Shown piece by piece: positions 47,009-57,430 of a DNA stretch of 64,000 nt; position 1 is the stretch's first letter; each line of letters begins with the position of its first letter. The translations under genes and the position numbers were made by a program. The notes below the pieces were generated by a model, which saw only the letters and a list, made by a program, of their open reading frames with translations, searched no databases and was not told the origin of the DNA. Source of the DNA: an uncultured beta proteobacterium (GTDB lineage: Bacteria; Pseudomonadota; Gammaproteobacteria; Burkholderiales; Burkholderiaceae_B); the NCBI GenBank assembly GCA_903821335.1, contig CAIJKV010000220.1:1-64000 (forward strand), in the 5' to 3' direction.

Positions 47009-48397
47009 GTGTCTGCATCCCATCCTTTCCCAGCCGCCGCCTTCAAGGCCTATGACATTCGTGGCATCGTGCCCACGGCATTGAACCCGGAGTTCGCGCG
47101 GGAACTGGGCCGTGGCCTGGCCGCGCGGGCAAAGTCCGCGGGCGTATCGACCCTTGTGGTGGGTCGCGACGGGCGCCTGAGCAGCCCGATGCTGGCTTCG
47201 GCGCTCGAGCAAGGCATGCGAGATGGCGGCGTCAACACCATAGACGTGGGCATGGTTCCCACACCGCTCGTCTACTTTGCAGCCTACACCCTCGAAACGG
47301 GTTCTGGCGTGGCTGTCACCGGCAGCCACAACCCCCCTGAATACAACGGCTTCAAGATGATGATGGCGGGGGCCACGCTGCATGGCGACTCGATTCGCGA
47401 CCTGCGCGACGAGGTCGCCGCCGGCCCCGTGACGGCAGCCACGCCTGGCACCGGCCGAGAGATCGACATCCTGACGCCCTACCTGGCGCGCGTCCTGGGC
47501 GACATCAAACTGGCTCGCCCGATGAAAATCGCCGTCGACTGCGGCAACGGCGTAGCCGGTGCTGTCGCACCCCAGCTTTTCCGCGGACTCGGCTGCGAAG
47601 TCACCGAACTGTTCTGCGACGTCGATGGCACGTTTCCCAATCACCACCCTGATCCCGCCGAGCCGCATAACCTCGAGGATCTGATCCATTGCGTCAAGAC
47701 CACTGACTGTGAAATCGGCCTGGCTTTTGATGGCGATGGCGATCGCCTTGGCGTGGTCACCAAATCCGGGGAAATCATCTGGCCGGATCGCCAGCTGATT
47801 CTGTATGCGCGTGATGTGCTCGAACGCTGCCCCGGTTCCACGATCATTTATGACGTCAAGTGCAGCCGTCATGTCGCGGTCGAAATCCGCGCCGCTGGCG
47901 GCGTGCCGTTGATGTCTCAGACTGGCCATTCGCTCATCAAGGCAAAACTGGCTGAAACCGGGGCACCCCTCGCAGGGGAGATGAGCGGCCATGTTTTCTT
48001 TAAAGAACGCTGGTTCGGCTTTGACGACGGCCTGTACACCGGCGCACGCCTGCTTGAGATTCTGTCACGCTCGGCCGATGCCTCGGCAGTGCTCGAAGCC
48101 CTTCCGCAGGGGGTTTCCACGCCCGAACTGAAGATCGAAATGCGTGAGGGTGAACCCCCTGCACTGGTCAAACGCCTGCAAACCGAAGCCAAGTTCGAGG
48201 GCGCGACGGAAATATTCACGATTGACGGTTTGCGTGCTGAATACGCAGACGGTTTTGGTCTGGCTCGCTCGTCCAACACCACACCGGTCGTCGTGCTGCG
48301 CTTTGAAGGCGACACCCCCGAAGCACTCGCGCGCATTCAGCAGGCCTTCCGTGAGCAGTTGCTTGCCCTGGCGCCAAATATCACCCTTCCCTTCTGA
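47009..48397 (+). CDS. Phosphomannomutase/phosphoglucomutase
   Basis: FKAYDIRGIVPTALNPEFARELGRGLA...VAVTGSHNPPEYNGFKMM...AFDGDGDRLGVV. Confidence 0.94.
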   Translation: MSASHPFPAAAFKAYDIRGIVPTALNPEFARELGRGLAARAKSAGVSTLVVGRDGRLSSPMLASALEQGMRDGGVNTIDVGMVPTPLVYFAAYTLETGSGVAVTGSHNPPEYNGFKMMMAGATLHGDSIRDLRDEVAAGPVTAATPGTGREIDILTPYLARVLGDIKLARPMKIAVDCGNGVAGAVAPQLFRGLGCEVTELFCDVDGTFPNHHPDPAEPHNLEDLIHCVKTTDCEIGLAFDGDGDRLGVVTKSGEIIWPDRQLILYARDVLERCPGSTIIYDVKCSRHVAVEIRAAGGVPLMSQTGHSLIKAKLAETGAPLAGEMSGHVFFKERWFGFDDGLYTGARLLEILSRSADASAVLEALPQGVSTPELKIEMREGEPPALVKRLQTEAKFEGATEIFTIDGLRAEYADGFGLARSSNTTPVVVLRFEGDTPEALARIQQAFREQLLALAPNITLPF

Positions 48398-48414
48398 TTG
48401 ACCGTCAACACACC

Positions 48415-49989
48415 ATGAGCTCATTGTCAAAAAGCCAGGGCTGGCAAGATTTTTCCTCTGCTGTGCAGGCCACCCCCATCAGTGCAGACACACTACGCAT
48501 CATTCAGGCGGCAGCGCTTGAGGTCGACCTGAGCACGCAGCGCCACTCGCCAGCGATGGCAAAGGCGTCCGAAGCGCTGTTGGCCCAACAAGGATTTGTC
48601 CAGGCGCGTCACCAGTTATTCGAAGGCGGCCATATCAACTGGACAGAAGACCGTGCAGCCTGGCACACGGCGCTGCGGGCAGAAAACCCACCGGCAGGCG
48701 TAGCCGCTGCAATCAAAACGCAGCGGGCCCGGCTCACCAACTTCGTTGAGCAGGCCAACGCGCAGAATCTGTACCGCAACGTGGTGCATCTGGGTATCGG
48801 TGGCAGCGACTGGGGACCAAGACTGGCCGTCTCGTCACTGGCGGGTGCCGGCGGACGTCGCCATATCCGGTTTGCCTCCAACGTTGACGCGCACGCGATC
48901 ACCGCCGCCCTCCAGGGCCTGGATCCACTCGACACGCTCGTGATCATCTCTTCAAAGTCGTTCACCACGACCGAGTCGCTCGCCAATGCTGCACGCGCGA
49001 TCGAATGGCTGCGCGCAGCGGGTATTGCCAATCCACTTGAGCGCTTTGTGGCCGTGACTGCCAATCCTAAGGCTGCGCGTGAGTTTGGCATTTCGGACGA
49101 TCACATTTTTGAATTCTGGGACTGGGTGGGTGGACGCTACTCGATGTGGTCCTCAATCGGATTGCCCATCGCGCTCGCGCTGGGCCTGGAGGTCTTCAAC
49201 GACATGCTCGCAGGCGCGGGCGCCATGGATACGCATTTCCTGAATGCGCCCGTTTGCGACAATGCGCCGATTCAAATGGCACTGAGTGGCGTGGCAAATT
49301 GCAGCGTGCTGGGCTATGCGTCCTTCGCGCTTTGCCCCTACGATGCGCGCCTGCGCTTTCTGGTGCCATGGCTGCAACAGCTCGAAATGGAATCGCTGGG
49401 TAAATCAACCATGCGCGATGGCGAAACGCTTGATGTGCCGAGCAGCCCCGTTGTATGGGGAATGCCAGGCACCGATGCTCAGCACACCTTTTTCCAGTGG
49501 CTGCACCAGGACGCCAAAGGGTCGCCGGTCGACTTTATTCTCTGTGCCAAACCCGACCACCACCACACGCGCCATCATCGTCTGCTGGTGGCCAACTGCC
49601 TGGCCCAGCGCGCCGCACTGCTTGAAGGCAAGTCCTATGAAAAGGCTCTTGCCGAAGTGAGCCGCAAAGAGTCAGATCCCGACCGCGCGCAAGCGCTGGC
49701 CAAGCACCGCGTGCACCCGGGCGGACGTCCTTCCACACTAATCGTGTTGCCTTGCCTGAACGCACACCACCTCGGCGCGTTGCTGGCACTTTATGAACAC
49801 AAAGTCTTTACCGAGGGCGTGCTCTGGGGCATCAATCCCTTTGATCAGTGGGGTGTAGAGTTTGGCAAACAACTGGCGGGCGACCTTGAGCGCCGGCTCG
49901 ACGCAATGGAAAGCGAGCTCGAAACCAGTCCATACGACCCGTCAACCGCCTACTGGGTGCGTCGCCTGGCCAGTGGCAGCTCAGCCTGA
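48415..49989 (+). CDS. pgi: Glucose-6-phosphate isomerase
   Basis: VVHLGIGGSDWGPRLAVSSL...VGGRYSMWSSIGLPIAL. Confidence 0.95.
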   Translation: MSSLSKSQGWQDFSSAVQATPISADTLRIIQAAALEVDLSTQRHSPAMAKASEALLAQQGFVQARHQLFEGGHINWTEDRAAWHTALRAENPPAGVAAAIKTQRARLTNFVEQANAQNLYRNVVHLGIGGSDWGPRLAVSSLAGAGGRRHIRFASNVDAHAITAALQGLDPLDTLVIISSKSFTTTESLANAARAIEWLRAAGIANPLERFVAVTANPKAAREFGISDDHIFEFWDWVGGRYSMWSSIGLPIALALGLEVFNDMLAGAGAMDTHFLNAPVCDNAPIQMALSGVANCSVLGYASFALCPYDARLRFLVPWLQQLEMESLGKSTMRDGETLDVPSSPVVWGMPGTDAQHTFFQWLHQDAKGSPVDFILCAKPDHHHTRHHRLLVANCLAQRAALLEGKSYEKALAEVSRKESDPDRAQALAKHRVHPGGRPSTLIVLPCLNAHHLGALLALYEHKVFTEGVLWGINPFDQWGVEFGKQLAGDLERRLDAMESELETSPYDPSTAYWVRRLASGSSA

Positions 49990-49998
49990 CGGCCTGGG

Positions 49999-51039
49999 TT
50001 AACTCAGAAACTGCGTATACCAGGGCATCGCCTCTTCCAGGCCCTGCAACATGGTGTACGCAGGCTGGTAGCCCAGCTTTTTTTGCGCCTTGCCGATGTC
50101 GGCCTGCGAATGGCGCACGTCGCCCGCGCGAAAATCCCGGTAGACCGGTTCCTTGGCGTACTGCACACCGTGCTGCGCGAGCGTGGTCGCCAGGTGCGCA
50201 TACAGCGTGTTCAAGCTGGTGCGGGCATTGACCGCAACGTTGTAGACCTCACTGACACCCTCGTTGTGTTCAAACGCGGCCAGGATATTGGCTTGTACGG
50301 CATTGTCGACAAAACAGAAGTCACGGCTGGTCTCGCCGTCGCCGTTGACCAGTACATCTTCGCCCCGGATCATCGCGGCGATCCATTTCGGGATCACGGC
50401 GGCGTAGGCGCCTTCAGGGTCCTGGCGCTTGCCAAACACATTGAAATACCGCAGCCCTGCACTGCCAAAACCATAGCTTCGCGCGAACACTTCAGCGTAC
50501 AGTTCATTGACAAATTTGGTGACGGCGTAGGGCGACAGCGGCTTGCCGATCCGGTCTTCAACCTTGGGCAGGTCGGGATGATCGCCGTAGGTCGAGCTTG
50601 AGGCCGCATACACAAACGAAGCCACCTCGGCGTCGCGCGCGGCGACCAGCATATTAAGAAAGCCGGAAATGTTGACCGCGTTGGTGGTGACCGGATCCTT
50701 GAGCGAACGCGGCACTGAACCCAAGGCCGCCTGATGCAGCACAAAGTCCACGCCCGTCACCGCGCGCTCGCAAGTGCCCGGATCGCGGATGTCGCCCTCG
50801 ATCAAGCGGAACCGCGCCCACTGTGCAGGCGCGACCGTAGCCTGCACCTCATCGAGATTGCGCTGGTGGCCGGTCGCAAAATTGTCCAGACCCACCACGC
50901 TCTGGTCCAGCCCCAGCAGGGTCTCAAGCAGGTTTGAGCCGATAAACCCCGCACAGCCCGTCACCAGCCACGTGCGCGGGTTGGCGCGCAGCGCCTGCTT
51001 GACTTCGTCGTAGCGGGTGGAGGCCATTGGGGTTCTCAT
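49999..51039 (-). CDS. NAD-dependent epimerase (UDP-N-acetylglucosamine 4-epimerase, WbpP-like)
   Basis: [43 protein letters not shown]. Confidence 0.9.
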   Translation of the reverse strand: MRTPMASTRYDEVKQALRANPRTWLVTGCAGFIGSNLLETLLGLDQSVVGLDNFATGHQRNLDEVQATVAPAQWARFRLIEGDIRDPGTCERAVTGVDFVLHQAALGSVPRSLKDPVTTNAVNISGFLNMLVAARDAEVASFVYAASSSTYGDHPDLPKVEDRIGKPLSPYAVTKFVNELYAEVFARSYGFGSAGLRYFNVFGKRQDPEGAYAAVIPKWIAAMIRGEDVLVNGDGETSRDFCFVDNAVQANILAAFEHNEGVSEVYNVAVNARTSLNTLYAHLATTLAQHGVQYAKEPVYRDFRAGDVRHSQADIGKAQKKLGYQPAYTMLQGLEEAMPWYTQFLS

Positions 51040-51041
51040 GA

Positions 51042-52316
51042 TTACAAACGCAGGTCAGACTGGGACGCAGGCAGGATGTACTTTAGGTCATACAGCACGT
51101 GCTCGGGCTTGCCCAGCGCACGAATACCCTCAGCGCCCAGTTCGGTGAATTCACGGTGGGCGACCGCCAGGATCACAGCATCGTAATGTCCCGGGATCAG
51201 CGTCTGCACAGGCGTCAGGTTGTATTCATGTACGGCTTCGGCTGGGTCAACCCATGGGTCGTAGACATCGACGTGGACGTTGTATTCCCGCAGTTCATTG
51301 ACGATGTCGACAATTCGGGTGTTGCGCAGGTCGGGGCAGTTTTCCTTGAATGCCAGACCCATGACCAGAACGCGCGCGCCCTGCACATGAATGCGCCGGC
51401 GCGTCATCGCCTTGACCAGTTGCGCCACGACATAGCCACCCATGGAATCATTCAACCGGCGTCCGGCCAGGATGATCTCGGGGTGGTAACCGATCGACTG
51501 CGCCTTGTGCGTCAGGTAATAGGGATCGACACCGATGCAGTGCCCACCCACCAGTCCGGGACGAAACGGCAGAAAATTCCACTTGGTGCCTGCGGCCTGC
51601 AACACGGCCTCGGTGTCGATGCCCATCTTGTTAAAGATGAGCGCCAGCTCGTTGATGAGGGCAATATTGACGTCGCGCTGCGTGTTTTCAATCACCTTGG
51701 CGGCCTCAGCCACGCGGATACTGGGCGCCATGTGCGTGCCCGCCACGATAATCTGGCGGTAGATTTCATCGACCAGCAGTGCCACCTCGGGCGTCGACCC
51801 GGAGGTCACTTTCTTGATCGTGCTGACGCGGTGAGCCTTGTCACCCGGGTTAATCCGCTCCGGGCTATAGCCGGCGAAGAAATCAACGTTGAATGTCAGG
51901 CCAGAGGCCTGCTCGAGCACCGGCACGCAGTCTTCCTCGGTCGCACCCGGGTACACGGTCGACTCGTAAATCACGATGTCGCCTGGTTTCAGTACCGCTC
52001 CGATGGTCTCGCTCGCCCGGATGAGCGGGGTCAGATCCGGTTGCTTGTACTGGTCAATCGGGGTGGGCACCGTCACGATGAAAACGTTCGCCTGGGCAAG
52101 CTCGGCACGGTCGCAGGTCACGCGCAAGCCCGTCGCCGACCGGAGTTCGTCGTCGTCCACCTCAAGGGTGTGGTCGTGGCCGCCAGCCAGCGCGGCCACT
52201 CGGGCGACATTGATATCGAACCCGATCACTGGGCGTTTTTTGGCAAACTCGACCGCGAGAGGCAGCCCGACGTACCCTAACCCAACCACTGCCAGCTTGA
52301 CGTCCTGAATTTGCAA
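51042..52316 (-). CDS. Nucleotide sugar dehydrogenase (UDP-GalNAc(A)/WbpO-TviB-like)
   Basis: [32 protein letters not shown] start at 52316 preceded by GGAG preferred over the ORF-track start. Confidence 0.88.
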   Translation of the reverse strand: MQIQDVKLAVVGLGYVGLPLAVEFAKKRPVIGFDINVARVAALAGGHDHTLEVDDDELRSATGLRVTCDRAELAQANVFIVTVPTPIDQYKQPDLTPLIRASETIGAVLKPGDIVIYESTVYPGATEEDCVPVLEQASGLTFNVDFFAGYSPERINPGDKAHRVSTIKKVTSGSTPEVALLVDEIYRQIIVAGTHMAPSIRVAEAAKVIENTQRDVNIALINELALIFNKMGIDTEAVLQAAGTKWNFLPFRPGLVGGHCIGVDPYYLTHKAQSIGYHPEIILAGRRLNDSMGGYVVAQLVKAMTRRRIHVQGARVLVMGLAFKENCPDLRNTRIVDIVNELREYNVHVDVYDPWVDPAEAVHEYNLTPVQTLIPGHYDAVILAVAHREFTELGAEGIRALGKPEHVLYDLKYILPASQSDLRL

Positions 52317-52357
52317 AATAGTCTCCGTTGTCACGACAGAATCAGTGCTGTTGACAC

Positions 52358-52382
52358 GTTTGGGAGGGTGACCCTCCCAAAC
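52358..52382. promoter_or_regulatory. Perfect 11-bp hairpin in the leader of the nucleotide sugar dehydrogenase
   Basis: GTTTGGGAGGG-TGA-CCCTCCCAAAC, about 40 nt upstream of the proposed start. Confidence 0.5.
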
Positions 52383-52471
52383 AATCCCTTGATTGTACGA
52401 GGGAAACAAAACAAGGGTAAACCCCAATCACGGTGGGACTTGCCGCGCCGCTTGCAGTCAAGCTGTCTGGT

Positions 52472-52514
52472 AAAAAAAGACAAAAAAGAGCCCAAGACTT
52501 TGCAGTCTTGGGCT
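52472..52514 (-). terminator. Rho-independent terminator (minus strand)
   Basis: AGCCCAAGACT-TTGC-AGTCTTGGGCT perfect 11-bp stem (52489-52514); minus-strand downstream CTCTTTTTTGTCTTTTTTTA. Confidence 0.88.
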
Positions 52515-52638
52515 AAATCCACCAAAGGAGGAGGGTGGAGGAGACAACCTTGGCACGTTGAGCAGGGCTTTGACCAGAAAGTTCAGGGGTTATTCACCGC
52601 ACCTGCACTTCATTAAGACCTCAGTACTCAACATCCAC
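52472..52638 (-). ncRNA. Candidate intergenic small RNA with CCUCCUCC tract
   Basis: No credible ORF; promoter-like TTGCAT-N17-TAATAT on the minus strand (52673 to 52645), pyrimidine tract CTCCTCCACCCTCCTCCTTTGG (52523-52543), and terminator at 52472-52514. Confidence 0.4.
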
Positions 52639-52792
52639 AACTAAATATTAATCGATTTTTTTGTGCGATGCAAGAATATTGATATCTGGGGGCATGTGGA
52701 CGAAAACTTGTTGTTTTTGTGCATCGCAACAACATTGGGTGCGGGTGATTACCCTTGCCTCGTCCAGGCCTGCGCCGGCACAACGTTCTGCC

Positions 52793-53479
52793 CTAAATAC
52801 GGTAAGCCAGCGTCGTCATGACTTTAGACACCAGCTTCATCAAACCGCGCACTGGCAAGGGAAGAGGCGACGCGCCATGACGCTCCGCCGTCTGACGATG
52901 GCCGATCTCGTCTTGCTTCATCTGTTGAACAATGGCGCGCGATCGAACATCCTCAGGGGGCAACTGCTTGAGGTGGCCGTCGAGGTGTGCCTCAACCTGC
53001 CGTTCCGTTTCGGCCATGAACCCAAGGCTGGGGCCAACGCCCGCCCTTGCGGCCAGCAGCCCGAACGCAAACGACCCGGCGTACCACAACGGGTTGAGAA
53101 AACTCGGCCGACTTTGCAATTCCTTGAGACGCTGCTTGCACCATACAAGGTGATCGACCTCTTCCTGTGCGGCATCGCGCAGCAAAGTCACCGTCGCCGG
53201 GTCCTTGCACACTGCGGCCTGCCCCCGATACAGCGCCTGGGCGCAAATTTCGCCGACATGGTTGACACGCATCAGGCCTGCCACGTGCTGCTTCTGGGTT
53301 TCGTCAGAAATATCGGGCTGATCGATGGGTTTGTGCCCAGCCGGATTCGGACGACCTGATGTCAGACCACCACCCAGGACATGCAGCGCCACGTCAAGTT
53401 CCGCAATAAAGGGGTCGCACCAGTCGTGGCGACGCGCAAACGGGGGCGAAACGGTGCTGGGGACAGGATGAACAGACAT
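52793..53479 (-). CDS. coq7: 2-polyprenyl-3-methyl-6-methoxy-1,4-benzoquinone monooxygenase
   Basis: MRVNHVGEICAQALYRGQAAVCKDPATVTLLRDAAQEEVDHLVWCKQRLKEL. Confidence 0.94.
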   Translation of the reverse strand: MSVHPVPSTVSPPFARRHDWCDPFIAELDVALHVLGGGLTSGRPNPAGHKPIDQPDISDETQKQHVAGLMRVNHVGEICAQALYRGQAAVCKDPATVTLLRDAAQEEVDHLVWCKQRLKELQSRPSFLNPLWYAGSFAFGLLAARAGVGPSLGFMAETERQVEAHLDGHLKQLPPEDVRSRAIVQQMKQDEIGHRQTAERHGASPLPLPVRGLMKLVSKVMTTLAYRI

Positions 53480-53649
53480 GGCAAACTCCGAACGCGCCGA
53501 TCGACTGATCGACAACAATAAAGCCTGCCCGTATTTTACGCCTTTGCCACCACGGCCAACGCCGTGCGCGGAGACTCCCCAGCCCGGCAATACCCGGATA
53601 AAAGGTGGGTGAAAGGTTTATCATTCCTGCTTTAGGAGATGGACCCACC

Positions 53650-54096
53650 ATGGAATGCACAATCGACTGGGGCGGCCCGCAAGGCATGCTATTCGTTGCC
53701 CGAACCGGCTCTGGCCACATTGCCGCGATGGACGGCGCACCCGACGGCGGCGGCAACAACCTGGCACCACGCCCAATGGAGATGCTGCTGGCAGGCACGG
53801 GGGGCTGTTCCGCCTACGACGTCGTACTGATCCTCAAACGTGGGCGCCATGCCGTCACCGGGTGCTCCGTCAGCCTCAAGGCCGAACGTGCTGAGGTCGA
53901 CCCCAAGGTCTTCACCAGCATTCATTTCACCTTTACCGTCACAGGTAAAAACCTGCCACGCGCTGCGGTCGAGCGCGCGATCGCACTGTCTCACGAAAAG
54001 TACTGCTCGGCTTCGGCGATGCTGGCTCACACTGCCAAAATCACCTGGTCTGCGCAAATCGCGGATGAAGGCTCACCAGCGCCCGCGCAGCCTTAA
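53650..54096 (+). CDS. OsmC family protein
   Basis: [38 protein letters not shown]. Confidence 0.9.
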   Translation: MECTIDWGGPQGMLFVARTGSGHIAAMDGAPDGGGNNLAPRPMEMLLAGTGGCSAYDVVLILKRGRHAVTGCSVSLKAERAEVDPKVFTSIHFTFTVTGKNLPRAAVERAIALSHEKYCSASAMLAHTAKITWSAQIADEGSPAPAQP

Positions 54097-54112
54097 CCCG
54101 AGACGCCCGAAC

Positions 54113-54907
54113 ATGAACCAGTACGAAACCTTCATGCGCCATGTCGCCACACACGGCGTCAACAAGACTGACCGCACAGGCACCGGCACGCGCTCGGTGT
54201 TTGGTTATCAGATGCGCTTCGATCTGCAGCAGGGGTTTCCTCTGATCACGACAAAAAAACTGCACACGCGCAGTATTTTTGTCGAACTGTTGTGGTTCTT
54301 GCGCGGGGACTCGAACGTTCGCTGGTTGCAAGAACGCGGCGTATCGATCTGGAACGAATGGGCGCGCCCAGACGGAGACCTCGGTCCCGTCTACGGTGTG
54401 CAGTGGAGATCCTGGCCGACACCGGACGGACGTCATATTGATCAGATCAGCCAGGTACTTGAGCAGATCCGCACCAATCCAGACTCGCGCAGGCTCATCG
54501 TTTCGGCCTGGAACGTCGGCGAAATACCGAACATGGCACTCCCGCCCTGCCACGCATTCTTTCAGTTCTACGTCGCCCAGGGCAGATTGTCCTGCCAGCT
54601 ATATCAACGCAGTGCCGACATATTCCTGGGGGTTCCCTTCAACATCGCGAGTTACGCCTTGCTCACGCACATGGTGGCACAACAGTGCGGGCTGGAGGTC
54701 GGCGATTTCATCTGGACAGGGGGCGACTGCCATTTGTACAGCAATCATATGGAACAGGTTGAAACGCAACTTGCGCGCGAACCCTATCCCTACCCAACAC
54801 TGATCATCCAGCGCAAGCCGGACTCGCTGTTCGACTATCAATACGAAGACTTCGTGATTGAGTCCTACCAGCACCACCCACACATCAAGGCGCCGGTTGC
54901 CGTATAG
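54113..54907 (+). CDS. thyA: Thymidylate synthase
   Basis: [35 protein letters not shown]...[12 protein letters not shown]; 264 aa. Confidence 0.97.
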   Translation: MNQYETFMRHVATHGVNKTDRTGTGTRSVFGYQMRFDLQQGFPLITTKKLHTRSIFVELLWFLRGDSNVRWLQERGVSIWNEWARPDGDLGPVYGVQWRSWPTPDGRHIDQISQVLEQIRTNPDSRRLIVSAWNVGEIPNMALPPCHAFFQFYVAQGRLSCQLYQRSADIFLGVPFNIASYALLTHMVAQQCGLEVGDFIWTGGDCHLYSNHMEQVETQLAREPYPYPTLIIQRKPDSLFDYQYEDFVIESYQHHPHIKAPVAV

Positions 54908-54944
54908 GCCAACGACGCATGAACTTATAAAGACTCACTTGCCC

Positions 54945-55427
54945 ATGTTGCTGAACCTGATTGTTGCCTACGCGCAAAACCACACGATCGGCCGTGACAA
55001 CATGCTGCCCTGGAAGCTTCCCGGCGACTTGGCGCATTTCAAACGCACGACCCTGGGATGCCCGATCATCATGGGGCGCAAGACCTGGGACGCACTTGGC
55101 CGCCCCTTGCCGGGCCGTCGTAATATCGTTGTCACGCGTACGGCCGGCCTTGCGGCGCCAGGTGCCGAAGTCGCGGGCAGCCTGTCTGCCGCCCTGGAAC
55201 TGGTGAAAGACACGGAACAGGCCTTTGTGATCGGTGGTGGGCAGCTCTACGCGCTGGCACTGCCCCTGGCAGACCGGGTGATTGCCACCGAGGTACACGC
55301 CACCGTCGAGGGCGATGCCGTGTTCGCCCCACTCGATCCAACAGACTGGCTTGAAGTATCGCGCTCGCCACAACCAGCGGAAAATGGTCTCGCCTACGAC
55401 CTGGTTGAATATCAACGAAAAAGCTGA
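54945..55427 (+). CDS. folA: Dihydrofolate reductase
   Basis: LNLIVAYAQNHTIGRDNMLPWKLPGDLAHFKRTTLGCPIIMGRKTWDALGRPLPGRRNIVVTR. Confidence 0.96.
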   Translation: MLLNLIVAYAQNHTIGRDNMLPWKLPGDLAHFKRTTLGCPIIMGRKTWDALGRPLPGRRNIVVTRTAGLAAPGAEVAGSLSAALELVKDTEQAFVIGGGQLYALALPLADRVIATEVHATVEGDAVFAPLDPTDWLEVSRSPQPAENGLAYDLVEYQRKS

Positions 55428-55456
55428 CAGGCACTCTACGCCTCTATGGACCGGAA

Positions 55457-57355
55457 ATGAATAAGAAACTGATAGACGCTGCTGGCGTCGCGGCGCTGAT
55501 CATCGCAACCTACGCTGCGGTCAGCTGGTACGCCGGGTCGCGCATCGAAGCCGACAACAGGGTCGCGGTCGAGGCACTCAATGCGCATCTCGCCAAGACA
55601 TGGTCAGACCAGGTGCGCATTACACCGGTCACCTACAACCGCAGCATCTTTTCAAGTGAGGCAAGTTACGTTCTGACCTTGCCTGCGGCTGCGGACAATG
55701 GCGGCGTCAAACATGAGATCCTGATCCTCAACCATATTCAGCATGGGCCATTGCCGCTCGCCGAAATTAAGCTCGGTCATTTCAGCCCTCACCTTGCCTC
55801 AATCCGTACGGTCATGGCGCCGACCCCCTTTACGGAACCCTTGTTCAAGCTCACCCAGGGTCGCTCACCGCTCGATGGTGACACACGTGTCGATTTTGAC
55901 GGTGCCGCAGTGGTCACCTGGTCTCTGCTGCCCGTTGACTACACAGTGGGCGACACCCACACTGTGTTCAGCGGCGCACGCCTGAACGCCGACATCGGAC
56001 GTAGTTTCAAGTCCTCACGCGGTGAACTGAAGGTAGAGGGCCTGAGCGTCACCAGAGGGGGCTCGAGCATCGAAATCAAGGGAGCCCGGCTACACACCGA
56101 CACACACTTTGGCACGTTTGGTTTGAATGTGGGAACAAGCGGCGCCACGGCTGAAAGTCTGAACGTGACGCTGGCGGGCAAACCAGCGGTCGCCGTCACG
56201 CGCATCGAGACACGCGTTGCCCTGACTGAGAACGGTCCGCTGCTCAATGGCGAAATGCACTATGACATCGGCTCACTTTCGGTCGACCAGAAAAACTGGG
56301 GCACTCTGAGCCTGACGGCGCTTTATGACAAACTGGGTGGCGACGCGACAAAATCCCTGATTGACTTGAATAACAACCTGCTGGCGCGTTCAGTCAACAA
56401 TGCGCCCGACGCCGACCTCGTCACGTCTGCCGATGTCAAGCAATTCTGGCAATACCTGCATACGCTTTTACAGCACAATCCAACGTTTCGGATCGCACCA
56501 TTTTCCTGGAAATCGCCCGAGGGCGAAAGCCAGTTCAGCCTGAGTGCCACGTTTGCTGCTGCCGATCTGCATCCAGGGGGCATCGGCCTCGCAAGCAACC
56601 CGGTCCAGACACTTGATGCAACGCTGACGCTCTCGCGACCGATGATCGCAGGTCTGGTGACCGACGCCACGCAAGCCACAGGCGTTAATCCCGGGCAAGC
56701 AAAACTGCGCGCGGAAAAAGACCTCAAAACGTGGCTCCAGACGGCTGACCGTCTGAAACTCGGAAAAATGGAAGGTAACAACTTCGTCAGCAAACTAACG
56801 TATGAAAAGCAGGTCTTCAAACTCAATGGGCAAGCCGCGCCGATGAACGCCTTCTGGTCATTCCTCGGTACCGTCGTACCCCCGGGCTGGATCAACGACG
56901 ACATCGCAGCATCGCAGGATGGTCCGGATGGCACAGCGTCCATTCGGCATCTTGATCCATCCGTGATTGCGGCCATCCTGACGTCGGCGGAATTCACGTT
57001 CGAGGAAACCCGTGATGATCAGGGTGACCCGTTGCTCAAGGTTGCGCCGGGCAACTCAGGCGCTGCAAAAATCGAAATCAACTTTGTCGGCTGTGGCACC
57101 GATCCCACCTGTGAAGATGTCCTGTTGCGCGCGACCTTCTCGCCCGACAAACCCGTCGCGCTAAAAGTCGTCAATGACTGGAACCTGCGCAATCGCTGGG
57201 CACGCGCCTACGTCAACCAGAAGCATGAGGCGACCATCGAGATGGACATCAACGCGTATGGCGGAATCGGCAGGGATGCGCTTGAAGCCATGGTCAACAC
57301 GTTCTTCAAGATTGTCGGTGACTTCTCAAAAGAACTGGACACCCCTGCACAGTAA
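55457..57355 (+). CDS. DUF945/YdgA family protein
   Basis: MNKKLIDAAGVAALIIATYAAVSWYAGSRIEADNRVAVEALNAHLAK...; YdgA-like size and layout. Confidence 0.8.
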   Translation: MNKKLIDAAGVAALIIATYAAVSWYAGSRIEADNRVAVEALNAHLAKTWSDQVRITPVTYNRSIFSSEASYVLTLPAAADNGGVKHEILILNHIQHGPLPLAEIKLGHFSPHLASIRTVMAPTPFTEPLFKLTQGRSPLDGDTRVDFDGAAVVTWSLLPVDYTVGDTHTVFSGARLNADIGRSFKSSRGELKVEGLSVTRGGSSIEIKGARLHTDTHFGTFGLNVGTSGATAESLNVTLAGKPAVAVTRIETRVALTENGPLLNGEMHYDIGSLSVDQKNWGTLSLTALYDKLGGDATKSLIDLNNNLLARSVNNAPDADLVTSADVKQFWQYLHTLLQHNPTFRIAPFSWKSPEGESQFSLSATFAAADLHPGGIGLASNPVQTLDATLTLSRPMIAGLVTDATQATGVNPGQAKLRAEKDLKTWLQTADRLKLGKMEGNNFVSKLTYEKQVFKLNGQAAPMNAFWSFLGTVVPPGWINDDIAASQDGPDGTASIRHLDPSVIAAILTSAEFTFEETRDDQGDPLLKVAPGNSGAAKIEINFVGCGTDPTCEDVLLRATFSPDKPVALKVVNDWNLRNRWARAYVNQKHEATIEMDINAYGGIGRDALEAMVNTFFKIVGDFSKELDTPAQ

Positions 57356-57369
57356 GCAGAGCCGGGCGC

Positions 57370-57404
57370 GGCGCAATCCCGCCTGTCAATGGCGGGATTG
57401 TGCC
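57370..57404. terminator. Strong hairpin between convergent genes
   Basis: GGCGCAATCCCGCC-TGTCAAT-GGCGGGATTGTGCC, 14-bp stem with one wobble; no U-run, so termination is tentative. Confidence 0.5.
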
Positions 57405-57430
57405 GGCCTGCTGAACCAGAACGACTCAGG

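Noticed and set aside
46904-47992. 362-aa minus-strand ORF opposite phosphoglucomutase
   Set aside because: Antisense to a clear phosphohexomutase gene with no domain of its own.
51099-52280. 393-aa plus-strand ORF opposite the nucleotide sugar dehydrogenase
   Set aside because: Shadow ORF; the minus-strand frame has clear Rossmann and dehydrogenase motifs.
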